Source of the DNA: Henricia sp. BOLD:AAB3569
Taxonomy: Eukaryota; Echinodermata; Asteroidea; Spinulosida; Echinasteridae
Direction: 5' to 3'
DNA: 64,000 nt
Assembly: GCA_037783545.1 (NCBI GenBank)
Contig: JBBELK010000293.1
Span: 248,001-312,000, forward strand
Part shown: positions 8,803 to 23,800 of the stretch, piece by piece
Position numbering within the stretch: position 1 is the stretch's first letter
How the letters are laid out: each line of letters starts with the position of its first letter
Program-made: the position numbers and the translations under genes
Notes under the pieces: model-generated
The model's database searches: none
What the model was told of the DNA's origin: nothing
Seen by the model: only the letters and a program-made list of their open reading frames with translations

Positions 8803-11800
8803 CTACATGTTGAAAAAAAACAAAAAAACGAAGGTCAAATTTGTGCAATAATCTGAGCAACAATATAACACGAACAATTTCTCCAAACAACATAAGGCAT
8901 TTTCACATTACAACCTCTCAACCCAGGTTGAACTCAACCCAGGTTGAACCCACTCAACCCGGGGTGAAATGCCAATTTCAACACAGAGACTATGTCATAC
9001 CAAAATACAGTGTTTGAAGAACATTTTATTGTTTTTATACGTTTTATTGTTTTTATACATTTTATACGTTTATTTCCTATTAGCTTCGATGACAACATCA
9101 TTAGAAAATTAATTTTAAAATTTTGAATGAACTTTTTTTTTTTTAAAGAAAATTCATGCTTTTGTTGGCCCCGGGATGCACCGGGGCCAACAAGGGCTGC
9201 TTTCGAGCGCGGCACCAGGGATCCCTGGTGCTCAATGGTGCTCGCCCGAAAGCGCGTTGGTGCACCAGATGGTGGCACCAACTGCTCCCGACCTCCGAGT
9301 CGTCGGGACAAATGGGAGACATGCGCAGTTGCGCGTACTCACGCATGACTCGACGAAAATGGCTGGTGCATCATAAATGATTCTGGAAATTTGGGTTGAT
9401 ATTTTGAATGTTCAAGCTTCCACATCGAAACCAAATGTTGTAAATATTTTCATGATTTATTTTCATCAGATATCTGTGATTTATTTTGTGGAAAACCAAG
9501 ATTTTATTAGCGGGAATGTAATTTCTAATGACCGTAGTGCACCAGGGATCCCGGTAACGTTCCCAACGCAAAGGTGCACCAGGGACGAGCGCTCGAAAGC
9601 AGCCCAGGATGTAAAGCCGGGAATGTGTGACGGGGCCTTAGGCAGAATGCTAATACTGGACACATACTATACACCGAATCCTATGCCAACTAAAAAAGGG
9701 AAACGATTCACTTACACATGGAAGCTACAATTGGTCCTGATGCTCTTGCCAGGGCCCCTAGTGATCTGAAGATCCCCATAATGGTGCCCTTCTGATCCTC
9801 TGAACCTAAAAGTAAACAACAAACACAGACGCCGAGTAAGGGGTCGTCCATAAAATACGTACGCACGGAGGGGGGATTGTTGACATTGCGTACACCATGC
9901 ATACAGGGGGGAAGGGGGGGTCCAAGCCAATGCGTATGTACGCAACCGAAACTTTATTTTTAGTAAATCGGGAAAGGATGGACAAGTTGACCATGGCTTC
10001 AGACCTTATGTACGAAACATATTATACATGCCACACATTTTTCTCACACATCTCACATTTTTCTCACTCCTCAAATTAGGTTTTCCCATTAAATCTCCAG
10101 TTAAATGATGCTTGATGTGTCATTTTAAGTAAACAAAAAAAAATGCAAAAGAAATCTATACATTTTGTCATTTATTTCAGACTTAGGTGGCGACATGCGA
10201 ATTGTACTACACGTAGTAGTACAGCACTATATACATGTAGTACTGAACCATTTTTACCAATGCTGAGGTATATATGGAATGCGTATAGGGGGAGGGGGGT
10301 TGGAGCCACTGCGTACGCCATGAGTACAGGGGGGGAGGGGCGGTCTAAAAAGTGCGTACGTACTTTATGGACGACCCCTAAATGCACTGTTCCAAGTTAA
10401 TTCTTTACTTGCAGTAAAAGGCAACCAGCTAGGTTTTCGCAATGGAAATTTAAAAGGTTAAGTAGATGGGCACGCTGTTACTGGTACTAGCATCAGGGGT
10501 GTACTAGCTGGGGAGCAGGGGTGGATTCCAAAATAACCATCTTAAATCTGAGACTCATCATATACTGAAACGCAAAAGAAACTTACCACCTTTTAAACCT
10601 TTAAATAGCAACAATAACACTGCGTGTATAGTAATGTGTGAACAATAGTGTCCTCACTGTCAGACCAAACGGTGTCTGAAGGTCACTTGAACCTTCAATG
10701 GTCACTTCATGGCACAGCTGTTTTGACTGTCAGTGATTAGCCAAGGGGTATGGGATGATTGTAATAAGCTGCACGTGATGTCTTGATGTACGCACCCCCC
10801 TTTTCAAATTTAAAAAAAAAAAAATGTCTGCACACTTTTTTGGCTTAAAATGGTTCAATATTACCCCAGATCGCACCACAGAGCATCTAGAATCCATCTA
10901 GAAGCCGTTAGGGCCTTTCGCTACGCGCTCGCTATTTCATTGTCATCAGCATTTTATGCTTAAAAATTTCACGCCCCCCCTTTTCAAAATCCTGGATCCG
11001 CCCCTGCACATTACGTCACTACGACCGCTGGGAAAATGTATTTTGGCCATTTTGGCAAACAATCCGTTCCACATTGAGCAAAACGTTGGCACCAACGTCA
11101 ACAAGTGTTCGCGTGTGTGGAACGCAGCCCTGGTGCCCCTCCAGTTCGAGATTTGGACAGAAATCAATGCTGGAGTAACCTGCATCAAAGTAATACAAGT
11201 TTCGCAAATGCCTGCGAGGGAATTAAGACCAACTCACCGTAAACTGATACAACGGTTGTCAAACATGACACGACTGTACCCGCGGCTGTAAAGAATTAAA
11301 ACATACATAAACTATAAAAATAAAATGTCATCATGATAAACATGCAATAGACAATGAGTGATTTTATTTGAACTGAAAAAAAGTTGAAAGCAAATTCTCA
11401 CTATTGATTGCTTCCGATGACGTAGAACATCCGGGAATGTTTGGTGGTCAACAGTCACGCGCGCGCCAATAGACGCACATGAACACGCGTAAAAAATACT
11501 CACCAGGGTATTTTCATTCGAAGATGCCGCACGCGGGCGTTGTGATACGTTCAAATTATTGAGCATGCACTCGGCTTGTAAAAACGAAAGTGCTTTTACT
11601 TGATCGCGATGTTTAGCCTGAAGAAATGTGTTTTTATCTTTCTCGATACAACAGCCATGGCGCAACAACATATAGCAAGGTCAAGCAACAGAGGTAAGTG
11701 CAACCAATGCGTTTTTTTTGCTCTTTTTGCCGGTTATTACTCGAGCCACGTGGGTCATGAAAAATGCCCACCAAAATGGTGGATGGAAGGGGTGACGTCA

Positions 11801-14800
11801 CCGGAAAGCAATCAATAGCAAAGTGTTACAATGACACCGTCTATAGATAATAATTCATAAATACCTCAGACAGTTTACGCATCCCTATTGGCTGCGAGCA
11901 CGTCACATGGCCAGTCTTAAGCGAACGATAAAGGCCAGTCTTAAACATTTTTTAGCCTGGGCCAGGGCCGCACCCTATTCAGCGCGTACGGAACAAGCAC
12001 ATGCACACAGAAACTGCACACGCCCGAAAGCAAAATGTGCAATGTGACAAGTACCCGGTCTTCTGCGTGCGCGTACAACACGCCTGCATTACGCGTAACA
12101 TGTGCATCGAACAAAAATACCTCGACGCACAGCAGTTTGAACGAACGCGATGCATGTAGGAATTAAAGGAAAGTGATGCAAAACATGGCAAAACAACAAA
12201 ATTATCAAAGAATTTTGGTGAGTTTTACTGATTTTACACAAAAAGGTATTTATGAATGGAAATAAAAGTGGGTCTCGCCAGTCTTAAACAGCATATTTAA
12301 AACTGGCTAGGGGCCTGGACGAGTGATAATGGCTCTTGCCTGCGGCCATTATCTATCGTCCAGGCCCCAGGCCGGTTTTAAACGTATGTTCAAGACTTGC
12401 CAAACCCAATTTTATTCCCTAATTATAATGGTAGATTCTTGTACAGCACACATGTCTATCCCACAAAATACTCTTGGCGCTGTTGCCATTAATACCACTG
12501 CCATCAGGAAATCACCAGAACCATTTCGCTTCAACTAGGTGGCTAGGCGGCCAAGGCGCACAACCCTACATGTATCAGCCTTTTGATTGTGGCAATCCCC
12601 CTAACAGCTCCCAAATATCATTCGAGTTGACAAGGCAATGTAGATTAAGTGTCTTGCCCACGGACATAAACAAGTTGGCACTAGCGAGGCTTGAACCCAC
12701 AAACTTTGACCACGAGCATGGCTGTATACCCATTAGACCACAAATTCTCTCTAAAAGAGGTTGTATGCTTTTTTCATCAGTTCTAAAAGTGTACAAAATT
12801 GATGCTTTTAAAGGAGAGAGACCAGAACACATTTTTGACGACCCATGGGTGTTGAGATTTTGATACCATATCATTTGTCATATTTTTCTCATTACCGTTC
12901 TGAAAAATCGTTTTCCTCAATTTCCAGGGATATCGTCAAAAATCCACCTAAGTTTTGTAAACTAATTTATCCGGTTACATAAACCAGTGCAGTGATTACA
13001 CCAACCTATTTGCTTCCACATCCAAATTGGAGATTGCAAATTTCCCGTTTTCTTCCCATGGATAGTATTTTGGGAGGTATTTTATGTGATTGTTAGGTTA
13101 GAGCAAAATTCATTTTTTAGAAAAATCAGGTATTAACGCTCTTTTAAAAACTATAAAAAAAAAAAAAAAAAATCAAGTATGAAAGTATCTTACCGAATGA
13201 AAATAATGCCAGTCCGGTGTAGAAAAGAGCCAGCGATGTTGCGTAGCCAATGATGACGAAAGACGGAATGAGAACAGCAATCCCCTGTAGTAGAAAATCA
13301 AACAGAGAAATTAAGCCCCAATACATCATTTGTAATTATCCAAAATTTTATAGAAATGTTAACAAATGTCCATGAGCTTGGAAAATCTGGATGCAGTGAA
13401 AAACAGTTTGGTTCCACCGGGATTCGAAATGCAGACCTGCTTGACGTGCAGACGCCCTAAAGGCAGGGATGTGATTTGTTCCGGTTTTTCCTGGAATATT
13501 CTTTGTCATAAACCAATGAGACAAAAGAAAGTTCCGGGAAAAACCGGAACAATCACATCCCTGTACAGGGGTGAGATTAGAGGGGAGTCAGGTTGGCGTA
13601 GCGGCTCTTTCCTCGCCTTCCACCAATGTGGCCCTGGTTCGAATCCCGTCCAGGTTCGAATCCCATCCGGGTCAGTATGTGGATTGGGTTCTCAGTCCCT
13701 GCCTGATTCCGTGGGTTTTCCCCATACACGTTGGTGTGTGGGGCTTTCCTCCCACATCTAAAACTGAGAATTTCTTCCTGTTCCATAGTACTTCGTGGCC
13801 ATGCTGAAGAACCTCCTAAGGTGGCTACAGGGCAACGACTCAAGTCGGCGAATCTCAGCAACCAGATCCCTTTAGGGGATCATACGAAAGAAGAAGAAGA
13901 TTAGAGAAAACAAAAATTCCGGAAGAAAAAAATCGGAAGGGGCGTGGTCTCCTTGGGGGAGGGAGCAGGGGAGAGATGTAAAGACCACAAAAACTTCAAC
14001 TTTTGGTATCGTTTTAAACACCACCATCGTGCAAATTGCAATGTCAAAAACATTTTAATCAGGTATCATAAGAACCAGTTTTGTTTTAAATATTTACCTT
14101 GTACAAATGTGGATAATATTAAAAATAATCTAGGCAACATCGATCGTTGAAGACAGTGAAGCGAAAGCGGAGGGTAAAATCGGTTTGTTGCCAACTGCTT
14201 GCCGCATCGCGCCAGCCGCGCACTGCACACGTGCACGCATCACACACCACACGCAACGCAAGACCGTTGCCAGTTTACGATGCAGGCAAAGATGGCGCTT
14301 GCTTAGGGATTAGACTTGTACACATCTGCTTCACTACTCGTTGCAGTCTCGGTCTGCTCGCCAAGCGGAACAGTACATACATGCACATGGTACAGCGCTC
14401 TGATGAACCGTAGGCGGCCCTATAGATTGGTTCCCCATCCCTATAGATTGGTTCGCTTATTGAGAAAATATAGGAAGCGGTAAAGGGCAGCCATAACGGG
14501 CAGAATTCTGCCCGTCACGTGGTTATTATTATTTTTATTTTTTTAGTAAGTGCGCAGATTTTGCATTGACATTTGTAACTTCGCCGTGCGTGTCGAACAT
14601 ATCCAATTATGTAAATAAAGTACATTGCCAAAAGCAAAGGGCTTGGCCAATTTCTATAAATTAGGGGTCCAAAAGTGTGACATTTAGTGTCCCCCGTTAC
14701 ACCTGAAATGTGTTATTTTTCGTACAAAAATCATTAAAATGGCTTTTAAACCATTTTTTATGAATTGTACTTTATGTACTCACTCTTTGAGGTGGAAAGT

Positions 14801-17800
14801 ATTTAAAGAATGTGTCCTGAATTTACAAAAACGAGATGTAAAATGTAACGGGGGACACCAACACTGGACCCCTAATTTATAGAAAGACCCAATTACAGAT
14901 TAAGATGAAGCGCCCTTTACCTGTCCTTATATTCTCCTGTGTGGAATATGTGGACGGAAACCAGTCTAGCGGCCCTAGTGCCACCTTGCGCAATTCTTTT
15001 GAACCTGGAACGAACTTTTTATGGCATTGAACTTGCCCTTAGACTTTCCAGCTCCCTTCCCGGCATTCATTGGTACAGAATCTTGAGATCAGAAATTCAT
15101 GACGGTTTGGAGCCAAAACCGTGGTTGACCATTGCAGAGGGACACCGGGATGCACCAGAGCCAACCACGATGCAGAACCGGAAATGTGTGACAGGGCCTC
15201 CTTTACTCTGTTTTGTGTCATACTGTATTGTACTTTCCTAGCCTGCTATTGGAACGCCAATTTTTAAAACAGTCACTAGCATACTTACAATGATTGCTAC
15301 CCGTTTTTCCTTTCCTGGTCGTATCCTGCGGACATAGCCACCTGTTGATGAGAAGACAAATAGTGAAAATTTCAAACTGGCTTAATTTTCATTTAGGATC
15401 ATTTTTGAAACATTTTCAGAAAAGTCGATTTTTGCTCGAGTTTGACCATACCAGACCTGTCAGAAATGTTATTTTATTTTTCGAAAATTTACTTTGAAAA
15501 CTGCCAAAAAAAAGTTCAAAACGACATAATTTTCATTTATTATGGCGGACATGCAGGGAAGGAGTCTTTAGTTACCGAATTTGTCTATATGGTCACCAAT
15601 ATGGTCAACAAATGAGAACAAAGAGGTCATTGTTGGATGACCTTTGACCTCTTACCTTGTACTAATGCCATGATGACACCGATGAAGACAAACATCTTAC
15701 CCTGTTGCATGCTGAAGGAGAGGGAAAAAAGATATGAAATTAAATACAGACATCGTTGATCAGTAAGTGAGACAATTTTCCACGTTTTTTTGGACTTGAA
15801 TAGTTTAAAATAATATTTCCGGCCGCTTATTTTTCCAGCCGGAATCCCTGCAGGTAGTCTGGTACTTGACTCATTCATACACGAGCGCCATAGCGTGAAG
15901 GCAGGACTCTATGAATTATGCAAATGTTACACGCAACTGGTCTATTGATGCACAACTCTCTTACCTTGTATACTGGAATCTTTTATGAACAAGGAATGTG
16001 AGCGTGAACTCTAACCCCGAGAACAGGAAGAGGTAGACAAAGTAACACAGCCCAAGGAGACGTAGTGTCTGTAATTCTGCAATTAAGGCATAGATTAAGG
16101 CATCAGAAGGGTTTAATGAGGGCTCAAATTTTCGACACAAACACCGTGTTTACACTAGATCCCGAGCTCGGGGTCGAACACCGAGCTTGGGATCAGCCCC
16201 GGATCACAAACTGAGTGTAAACGCTCTCGGAACCAAATTGGCCCCAGATCAGACACCGAGATTTTGGTCTCGCGTTGGCGGAGTGTTCGCTTCCGAGCTC
16301 GGGATCAGTTTGCGGTTAGATAAGCATTGCATAGTTCCGACCTGTCAATCAAGCCGAACCCGCCGACCAATCACAACAGAGCTAGCAGAAGGCGCCCACA
16401 TAGGTCAAAGTGATGCAATCATCACAACAATCACGCGATTTTCTGCCCATACAGTTTGTATGTTGTATGCGCCAGTGACCGGGTGAATTTTGGTTTCAAT
16501 GTCGGGCGATTCGCTGTTCAAAGGTAGGAAAGCGCATTCGTATGAATATATGTCATCCTGCATTACTAGCCCTTCGCTCAGTGTGTGCTATGGTAACTGT
16601 CGACCCTAAAACATAAATACCTTTGAGTTTCTCCAATGAATCTGTGCTTTCCATGCCGAGTATACGTTGTGTCGCAATTTTTTTGCGATGGCTTGTGAGC
16701 ACATAGCAACAATATCTAAGGGGCGGGGTTAACTGGGCAATCTAGGAACTGTCCATTAATCTTTACCGCAACCTGCCACATCCGTAGCGGGGAAAAAGCC
16801 TGCGAAATTCAAGTGGCCTTGTACACTGTACATGCACAACCCATGCATACATTGATCAGTACATGCACACACAGAGCATGACCTTTGACTGCAACTTCTG
16901 GCACCGTGCTCGAGATCAACTACAGAATGTGAACGCGGCACTCAGGATCATTGCGGTAAACACTGACACATTCTTATCAGGGGACCAATCTTGATCCCGA
17001 GCTCGGGACCAGTGTAAACACGGTGAAAGATTTTTGCAGTCATGTTCTACTCTTGCGACTATTAATTTTGTTGAGTCCTTCTCAAAGCTACACTCAGGTT
17101 GTAAAACTCAGGCCAATTATTTGTTGTTGATGGGCACAGTTCAAGCACAGTTTGGTCTTAAAGGAGCGTGTTCAGATTTTCCAATAAAAATGAATTTCGT
17201 TTTAACCTAATAATCATAAAAAATACCTCCCCAAAATACTATCCATGGGAAGAAAACTGGAAATTTGCAATCTCCAATTTGGATGTGGAAGCAGAAAGGT
17301 TGGTCTAATGCATAGTTCCGACCTGTCAATCAAGCCGAACCCGCCGACCAATCAGAACAGAGCTAGCAGACGGCGCCCACAAAGGTCAAAGTGATGCAAT
17401 CATCGCACAATCACGCGATTTTCTGCGCCCATACAGTTTGTATGTTGTATGCGCCAGTGACCGGGTGAATTTTGGTTTCAATGTCGGGCGATTCGCTGTT
17501 CAAAGGTAGGAAAGCGCATTTTTATGAATATGTCATCCCTGCATTACTAGCCCTTCGCTCAGTGTGTGATACGGTAACTGTCGAGCCTAAAACATAAATA
17601 CCTTTGAGTTTTCTCCAATGAATCTGTGCTTTCCATGCCGAGTCCCGTTGCTTTGTACGTTGTGTGTCGCCATTTTTTTGCGATGGCTTGTGAGCGCATA
17701 GCAACAATATCTAAGGGGCGGGGTTAACTGGGCAATCTCGGAACTATGCATTACTGCATTGCTTTATGGAACCAGATAAATTAGTTTACTAAACTTCGTT

Positions 17801-20800
17801 TTTTTATACTGTCTTCAAAAATGAAATCATGAAGCAAAATAAACAAACCTGATTTTTTAAGTTTCTTGACAGCCGAAAATAGGAAGAGCGATAGCGGACT
17901 GATTAGATTTCTGGCATCTTGGAAACTGCTGCCGAATGATGCTGCCTGGAAACATAGGTCAAGCTATATTAACTGCATCATTCATGCATGTCAATCATTT
18001 AGCACAGAGATATACATAGTGTATGGCAATTGATAGTTAAGACTGTATACATCATTGGTAATCTCGAAAATCAGAAACGTTCACAGATTTACGCCTAACT
18101 TACACAATATAAACATGACGACCGTAGAAAAATTCCCCTGAAATGGTTTTGTCTGAAGTGCTATAGTCTTTGAGAAATGGGTAAAACAATTAGTTTTCGT
18201 CTCATGAGACAAATTCAATTCGCCCCAAAACCATTTCGCCCAAGTGCCATTTCGCCCCAAACCACTTCGCCCGAGTGCCATTTCGCCCCAAATTACTTCG
18301 TCCAAACACTACATTGTCCAAATGCTACTTCGCCCCAAAATGGTTTAGGGCGAAGTGGTGTTGGGGCGAAATGACTGCAAACACTTCTTGAATGTTTTCT
18401 CAAAAGTTAGACGAAGTACGGAGCTGGTTTTTGCTCAGGTTGGTTTTAATCATGCATATCTTCAATCACACGGGGGGATAAAACTATTTGTAACAGTTTA
18501 CCAATCATGTATACTATCTTTAAGACTGCGAAAGTGACTCGGACTGCCTGGTAGTCTCGGACTGCCTGGTAGTCTCGGACTGCCCGTCTTGGTCTCGGAC
18601 TGTCAGTTTTGGTTTTGATTAGCATTCGAGTGTCGGTACTGCAGCCAATTTCACGAAAAATTGCGAAGCTTTCGCAATTTCTGAAAATGGCATAAGCCCC
18701 ATAGGGTTGCGTGTAATTATTACAGGAATTTTGCGCAGTTTATGCAATAAAAAGTTGCGCAAGCGGGCTTACGCAGTGCGTAAAGCCTAGCGTACATCGA
18801 CCTTGCAACTGGAAGCAACTAGTGGCAACTGGTGTTTCTAGCAACTGGGAGCAACTGAGAGCAACTGATCAGTTGCTCAAAAAGGTTAATGTATGCGCAC
18901 TTGGAACTACCGGTAACTGAAAAAATCCCAGTTGCCGCGAGTTGCTCATGTTCTACTTTCTGGCAACTAGTTGTACGCAGTTGTGGTCAGTTGCGTCGAT
19001 GTACACGTACTTGCAACTAGTTGCTGTCAGTTGCTTGCGTGCATCTGATCACGTGCGCGCACATCGACAGCAACTGCAAGCACAGTTGCTTAGTTGCTTC
19101 CAGTGGCAATGTCAATGTACGTTTGGCTTAAGGATTCGCTAGCAGAAGACTTTGTTGTAGGTCTGGACCTCCGCTAAAATATCTCACGGATTGTCCTTTC
19201 ACACGATGGCACTTGTGTACAATTTTCTCAAGCATGAAAAAATATCTCAAGCCTTGCGAGTTTTTTGGCCTCGTGTGAAAAGGGCTTTAATCTGGGTCTC
19301 AGGCCGTCAGTCTTGACTTGAACACTTTAACTTAAACTGCAACCATGGAAACTTTTGGCCCGCCCTGCCTCACTACTTACCCTGTTGTGCACTGGTAATG
19401 TTTCTTTGAAGAAGAAAAAGATAAATATGAAGTCAGCAACGGCCAGAGTGATTGCAAACAAGGCCGGTTTGAGGTAAAGGGCCTCGGCCCTGCCGCCAGC
19501 TGACATGGCGAAGTAGGCTCCGATCATTGGTCCCATGATGAAACCGATGGAAAACGCAATGCCGATCAGAGCCTGTGGAAAGGAGGCCATAGATACAGTT
19601 ACACAAAGTAAGAGTAAGACCAAGTCTTGAATCACGGTGTTGCAGTTGTTCCTCACTGATTGGGATTGGCTATCACGCGAGATTAGCAAGCCCTACAGAG
19701 GGATAAACCCTTCAATGAGATAACCACTCTTCCAAGAGATCAATTAAGATACACCCCAAACACCTGCCCGGCTTGCCCCAATTATTAAGTCTGAATGAGT
19801 GATTATTTTAAGGATTATGGCCCAGGCACCACCGGGGTGAATATAATTCGATACAAATGTTGACAAATGTCCATGATCGAGTTTGGGAAATCTGGATGCA
19901 GTGAAAAGCAACTTGGCTCCACCGGGATTTGAACTGCGGACCTTTTGCTCAACGTGCAGACACCCTACCAATTGAGTGGTCTCGAATCACAGTATTGCAG
20001 TTGTTCCTCACTGATTGAGATTGGCTATCACGTAAGCTTAGCAAGCCCTACAGAGGGAAAAACCCTTAAATGAAATAACCACCCCTCCTAGAGATCACTT
20101 AAGATACACCCAAAACCCCTGCCCGACTTGCCCTATTTTTTCCCCTTCAACGCAGTTCAACAGGGAGATTCGTCACAAAAAATTTCAGTTCTCCAATTTT
20201 TAGACCAACAACCATCATTCTAAACATACCATTCCTTTGCCTCTTGTCCTAGCCGTGGAGACATCTGTGACGATCGTTGTGCTTAAGCTGACGTTGCCTT
20301 TGCTGATCCCGCCGACGATTCGCGCAATCACAAACAGAGTGAAGTTATGCGAGACTGCCCAGATGCAGTGGGACAATGCAATACCCATCTGCAGAGAAAG
20401 AGGGTTGTACAACAGAGGCTTTTAGGGCAAGTCTTTAATGATATTTATATAATATTGGATGGCTTTGAGGGTGATATGAGAATATACCGCACGAGTCATG
20501 AAAATACCGAACGAGCCGAAGGCGAGTTCGGTATTTTCATGACGAGTGCGGTATATTCTCATATCACTCGAAAAGACATCCAATATTATTATTGTTATAT
20601 AAAATGAAGCTGACACACTTGTAACATTTTTCAGACAGTATAATTTAAAATTCGAAATTGTTGAAAGTTCCACAAGCAACAGTAAACATTTCACCCTGGC
20701 ACCATGGAGCTCCTTTTGTAGCTCCATGCTGGCACATATGGAAACTGTTTTCAAATACTTTCGTAATCCCACGTAGGCCTAAAACTTACGGAGAATCGCA

Positions 20801-23800
20801 TTCAGTTCAATTTTGCTTAAGTCTTCAAAGTCCTCTGACAATTCCTTTTCCCTCAAGTACAGCTTCAAAATGTTCACTGCTTTCGTGGTGCTTCTCCGTG
20901 TCGCTCCGCTTTCTCTATTTTGGAGGATGTCATCGTATTCATCGTCTTCTATCGTATCAAATCTGGGCTCGCCATTTTCTTTTCATTTCGTGGAATTGAA
21001 GTGCGCGCGCGAGCTCGGTTGGTTCCGGTTGTGCATACATGCAGAATCGATACTGTTGTACAGTATTTTTTTGTTACTGTACAGTGTGTGACATTTTCCA
21101 CCCACAGAGGGCGCTATAACGTACAGTAACAGAAATGCACGGTATCGCTCACAGCTTCATTTTATATAATAATGTTACTTCTTTTGGGGATGATGAAAAT
21201 CAATGCATAGTTCCGAGATTGCCCAGTTAATCCCGCCCCTTAGATATTGTTGCTATGTGCTCACAAGCCATCGCACAAAAATGGCGACACAACGTACAAA
21301 GCAACGGGACTCGGCATGGAAAGCACAGATTCATTGGAGAAAACTCAAAGGTATTTATGTTTTGGGGTCGACAGTTACCGTAGCACACACTGAGCGAAGG
21401 GCTAGTAATGCAGGGATGACATATTCATAGAAATGCGCTTTCCTACCTTTGAACAGTGAATCGCCCGACATTAAAACCAAAATTCACCCGGTCACTGGCG
21501 CATACATCATACAAACTGAATGGGCAGAAAATCGCGTGATGATTGCATCACTTTGACCTATGTGGGCGCCATCTGCTAGCTCTGTTGTGATTGGTCGCGG
21601 GTTCGGCTTGATTGACAGGTCGGAACTATGCATTAATGACCTCACATTTCTTTAAAAAAAGATTCTTCGAGACAGACTCTTCTAGACATATTGTTAGGGT
21701 TGGAATGCAGGGCCACTAATTTGACACCCAGTTTAAACTCCAAGTTCTTCCGGTTCGTAAGCAGTTCGTAAGCAGTTCCTGTACTAATGAACATTGATTA
21801 GGCTGGATTTTCTAATGTGCTGTTAAATTTAGTGCTTTTAACCAGGGTTGTTGACTTGACTTCCCGACCTGTACTCAAACTTTTATTTTTACTTGAGACT
21901 TGTCTGAACCGAATATTGCACTTTTTACCATGTGTGCTACATGTACATGGGTCTTTCTATCAATTAGGGGTCCAAAAGTGTGACATTTGGTGTCCCCCGT
22001 TACACCTGATATGTGTTATTTTTCTTACAAAAATCATTAAAATGGCTTTTAAACCATTTTGTATGAATTGTACTTTATGTACACACTCTTTGAGATGGAA
22101 AGTATTTAAAGAATGTGTCCTGAATTTACAAAAACAAGATGTAAAATGTGACATGGGACACCAAAGCTGGACCCCTAATTTATAGAAAGACCCACAAGTA
22201 TTCTGACCAACTAACCGGGCTGCCCGCCTAAGAGGTGGGGATTGTCACTTTTTGAGTGACAGATTCCCCACCCCTGGGGAAAAATCTGGGTGACAAAATC
22301 CCCACCCCTAGGGACAAAAAATGCATATTTTTCCCCCAGTTGTGCTGAAAATTTGATTTCTATGCATCAAAATCGTGACAAAATCCCCACCTAGGGGGTG
22401 GGGCATCGCAGGGGGAGGGGGGGGGGGACAATTGATAGATGCATTAAACACTTGAGACTTGAATCAAGACTTACTCTTAAAGATGCGAGACTTGAATTTG
22501 CTCCTAAAGACTTATAGACCCTTCAGATTAAGAGATGCCTTCACTCGTTCAACAAAAATGCAAAACGATCTCAAACAAGAATTCAAATTCCAAACCAAAC
22601 CAAAATTACGACATGTATTGAAAAAGTGCAATGGTACAGGTCTATCTTTTAGAGATACTTTACCACTGTCAGCAGCATGAGAGGGCGCCTGCCATAGACA
22701 TCTGATGCAGCACCAATAACAGGACTGACTATGAACTGCAGCAGTGAAAATAGAGATCCAATCACACCTGCAACAACAAGGAAAATGGAATGAGAATCTA
22801 TCGCAGTCACGAAACGCCATTTATAGTCTGAAGCGAATAGTGCCAGGGACATGCGTAAATCGCATCTTCGCATTAGCATGATTTTGAGCACCTCATTTGC
22901 ATACTTTTGGGCAACAGTTTGGATAGCCCCATTCTGTGGCCAAATACTACGCAGGCTCTGTATATTTGGCCACAGGGGTGTATATATAGACCTTTCGCAA
23001 ACAACTCCGACCACGAGTGCTTTTAAGCTACACAGTTTCAAAAGCCGTAACTCACACTATTGTTGCCTTACCTCACCCTAAAAAGATACATGTACGCATC
23101 AGGTAGGGTGTCGTACGATGCTTACTTTCCGAGAAAATACAGCGGGAATTCCACCAAAATTTTACCGTTTGCGTGCAGTTAAGTGAACTTGTTCATTGTG
23201 TCATTGATAGAGGCAACTACACTAATTCTTACCCCCAAACAGAACAGAGTTGTATTTTTCAGTGTCGGGAATTCCTAATAGCTCTCTGAAGCTGTCGATA
23301 CTGGATTGTAATGACAGTAGGAGACCACCCTAGAAACAAATAATTCAAACACTCAAATTTGTTAATATCTGGTTAAAAAAACAAACTAAAAGATCAAGGA
23401 CGACGAGAAATGTAACTTTTTTTTAAGGTTAGTAACGTGTATGCACAGCTCTTGTTGGCAAGGCTGACTGCAACAGCCTCCATTAGCGCCATTGAGGCAG
23501 GGTGCGCCACTTTGCCTGAAGTGCTGCCATGAGCTGCTGCACTTCTAGGACTGTTTTTGAGATACTGTTCTAGAGGTCAGCTCATCACATGCTTGCTTAT
23601 TAATCAGGTTAAAAAAAACGAACAAAAAGAGTTTTCTGAGAGCCCTTAACAACAGAATTCTCCCAGAAACAGGAAATGTCACATTTCTTTGCTGTGGGAA
23701 TCACTCTGTTGAAAAGGTCCACTTGGACCTGGAGGAAATCACTGAAGCAGTTGATAAGTGGCTTGTTACTACGATTGGGCGACTCCAACATATTTTTCAC

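Noticed and set aside
9127..9380. Cluster of six overlapping ORFs on both strands
   Set aside because: All lie in the GC-rich palindromic part of a DNA element in MFSD10 intron 12; frames mirror each other.
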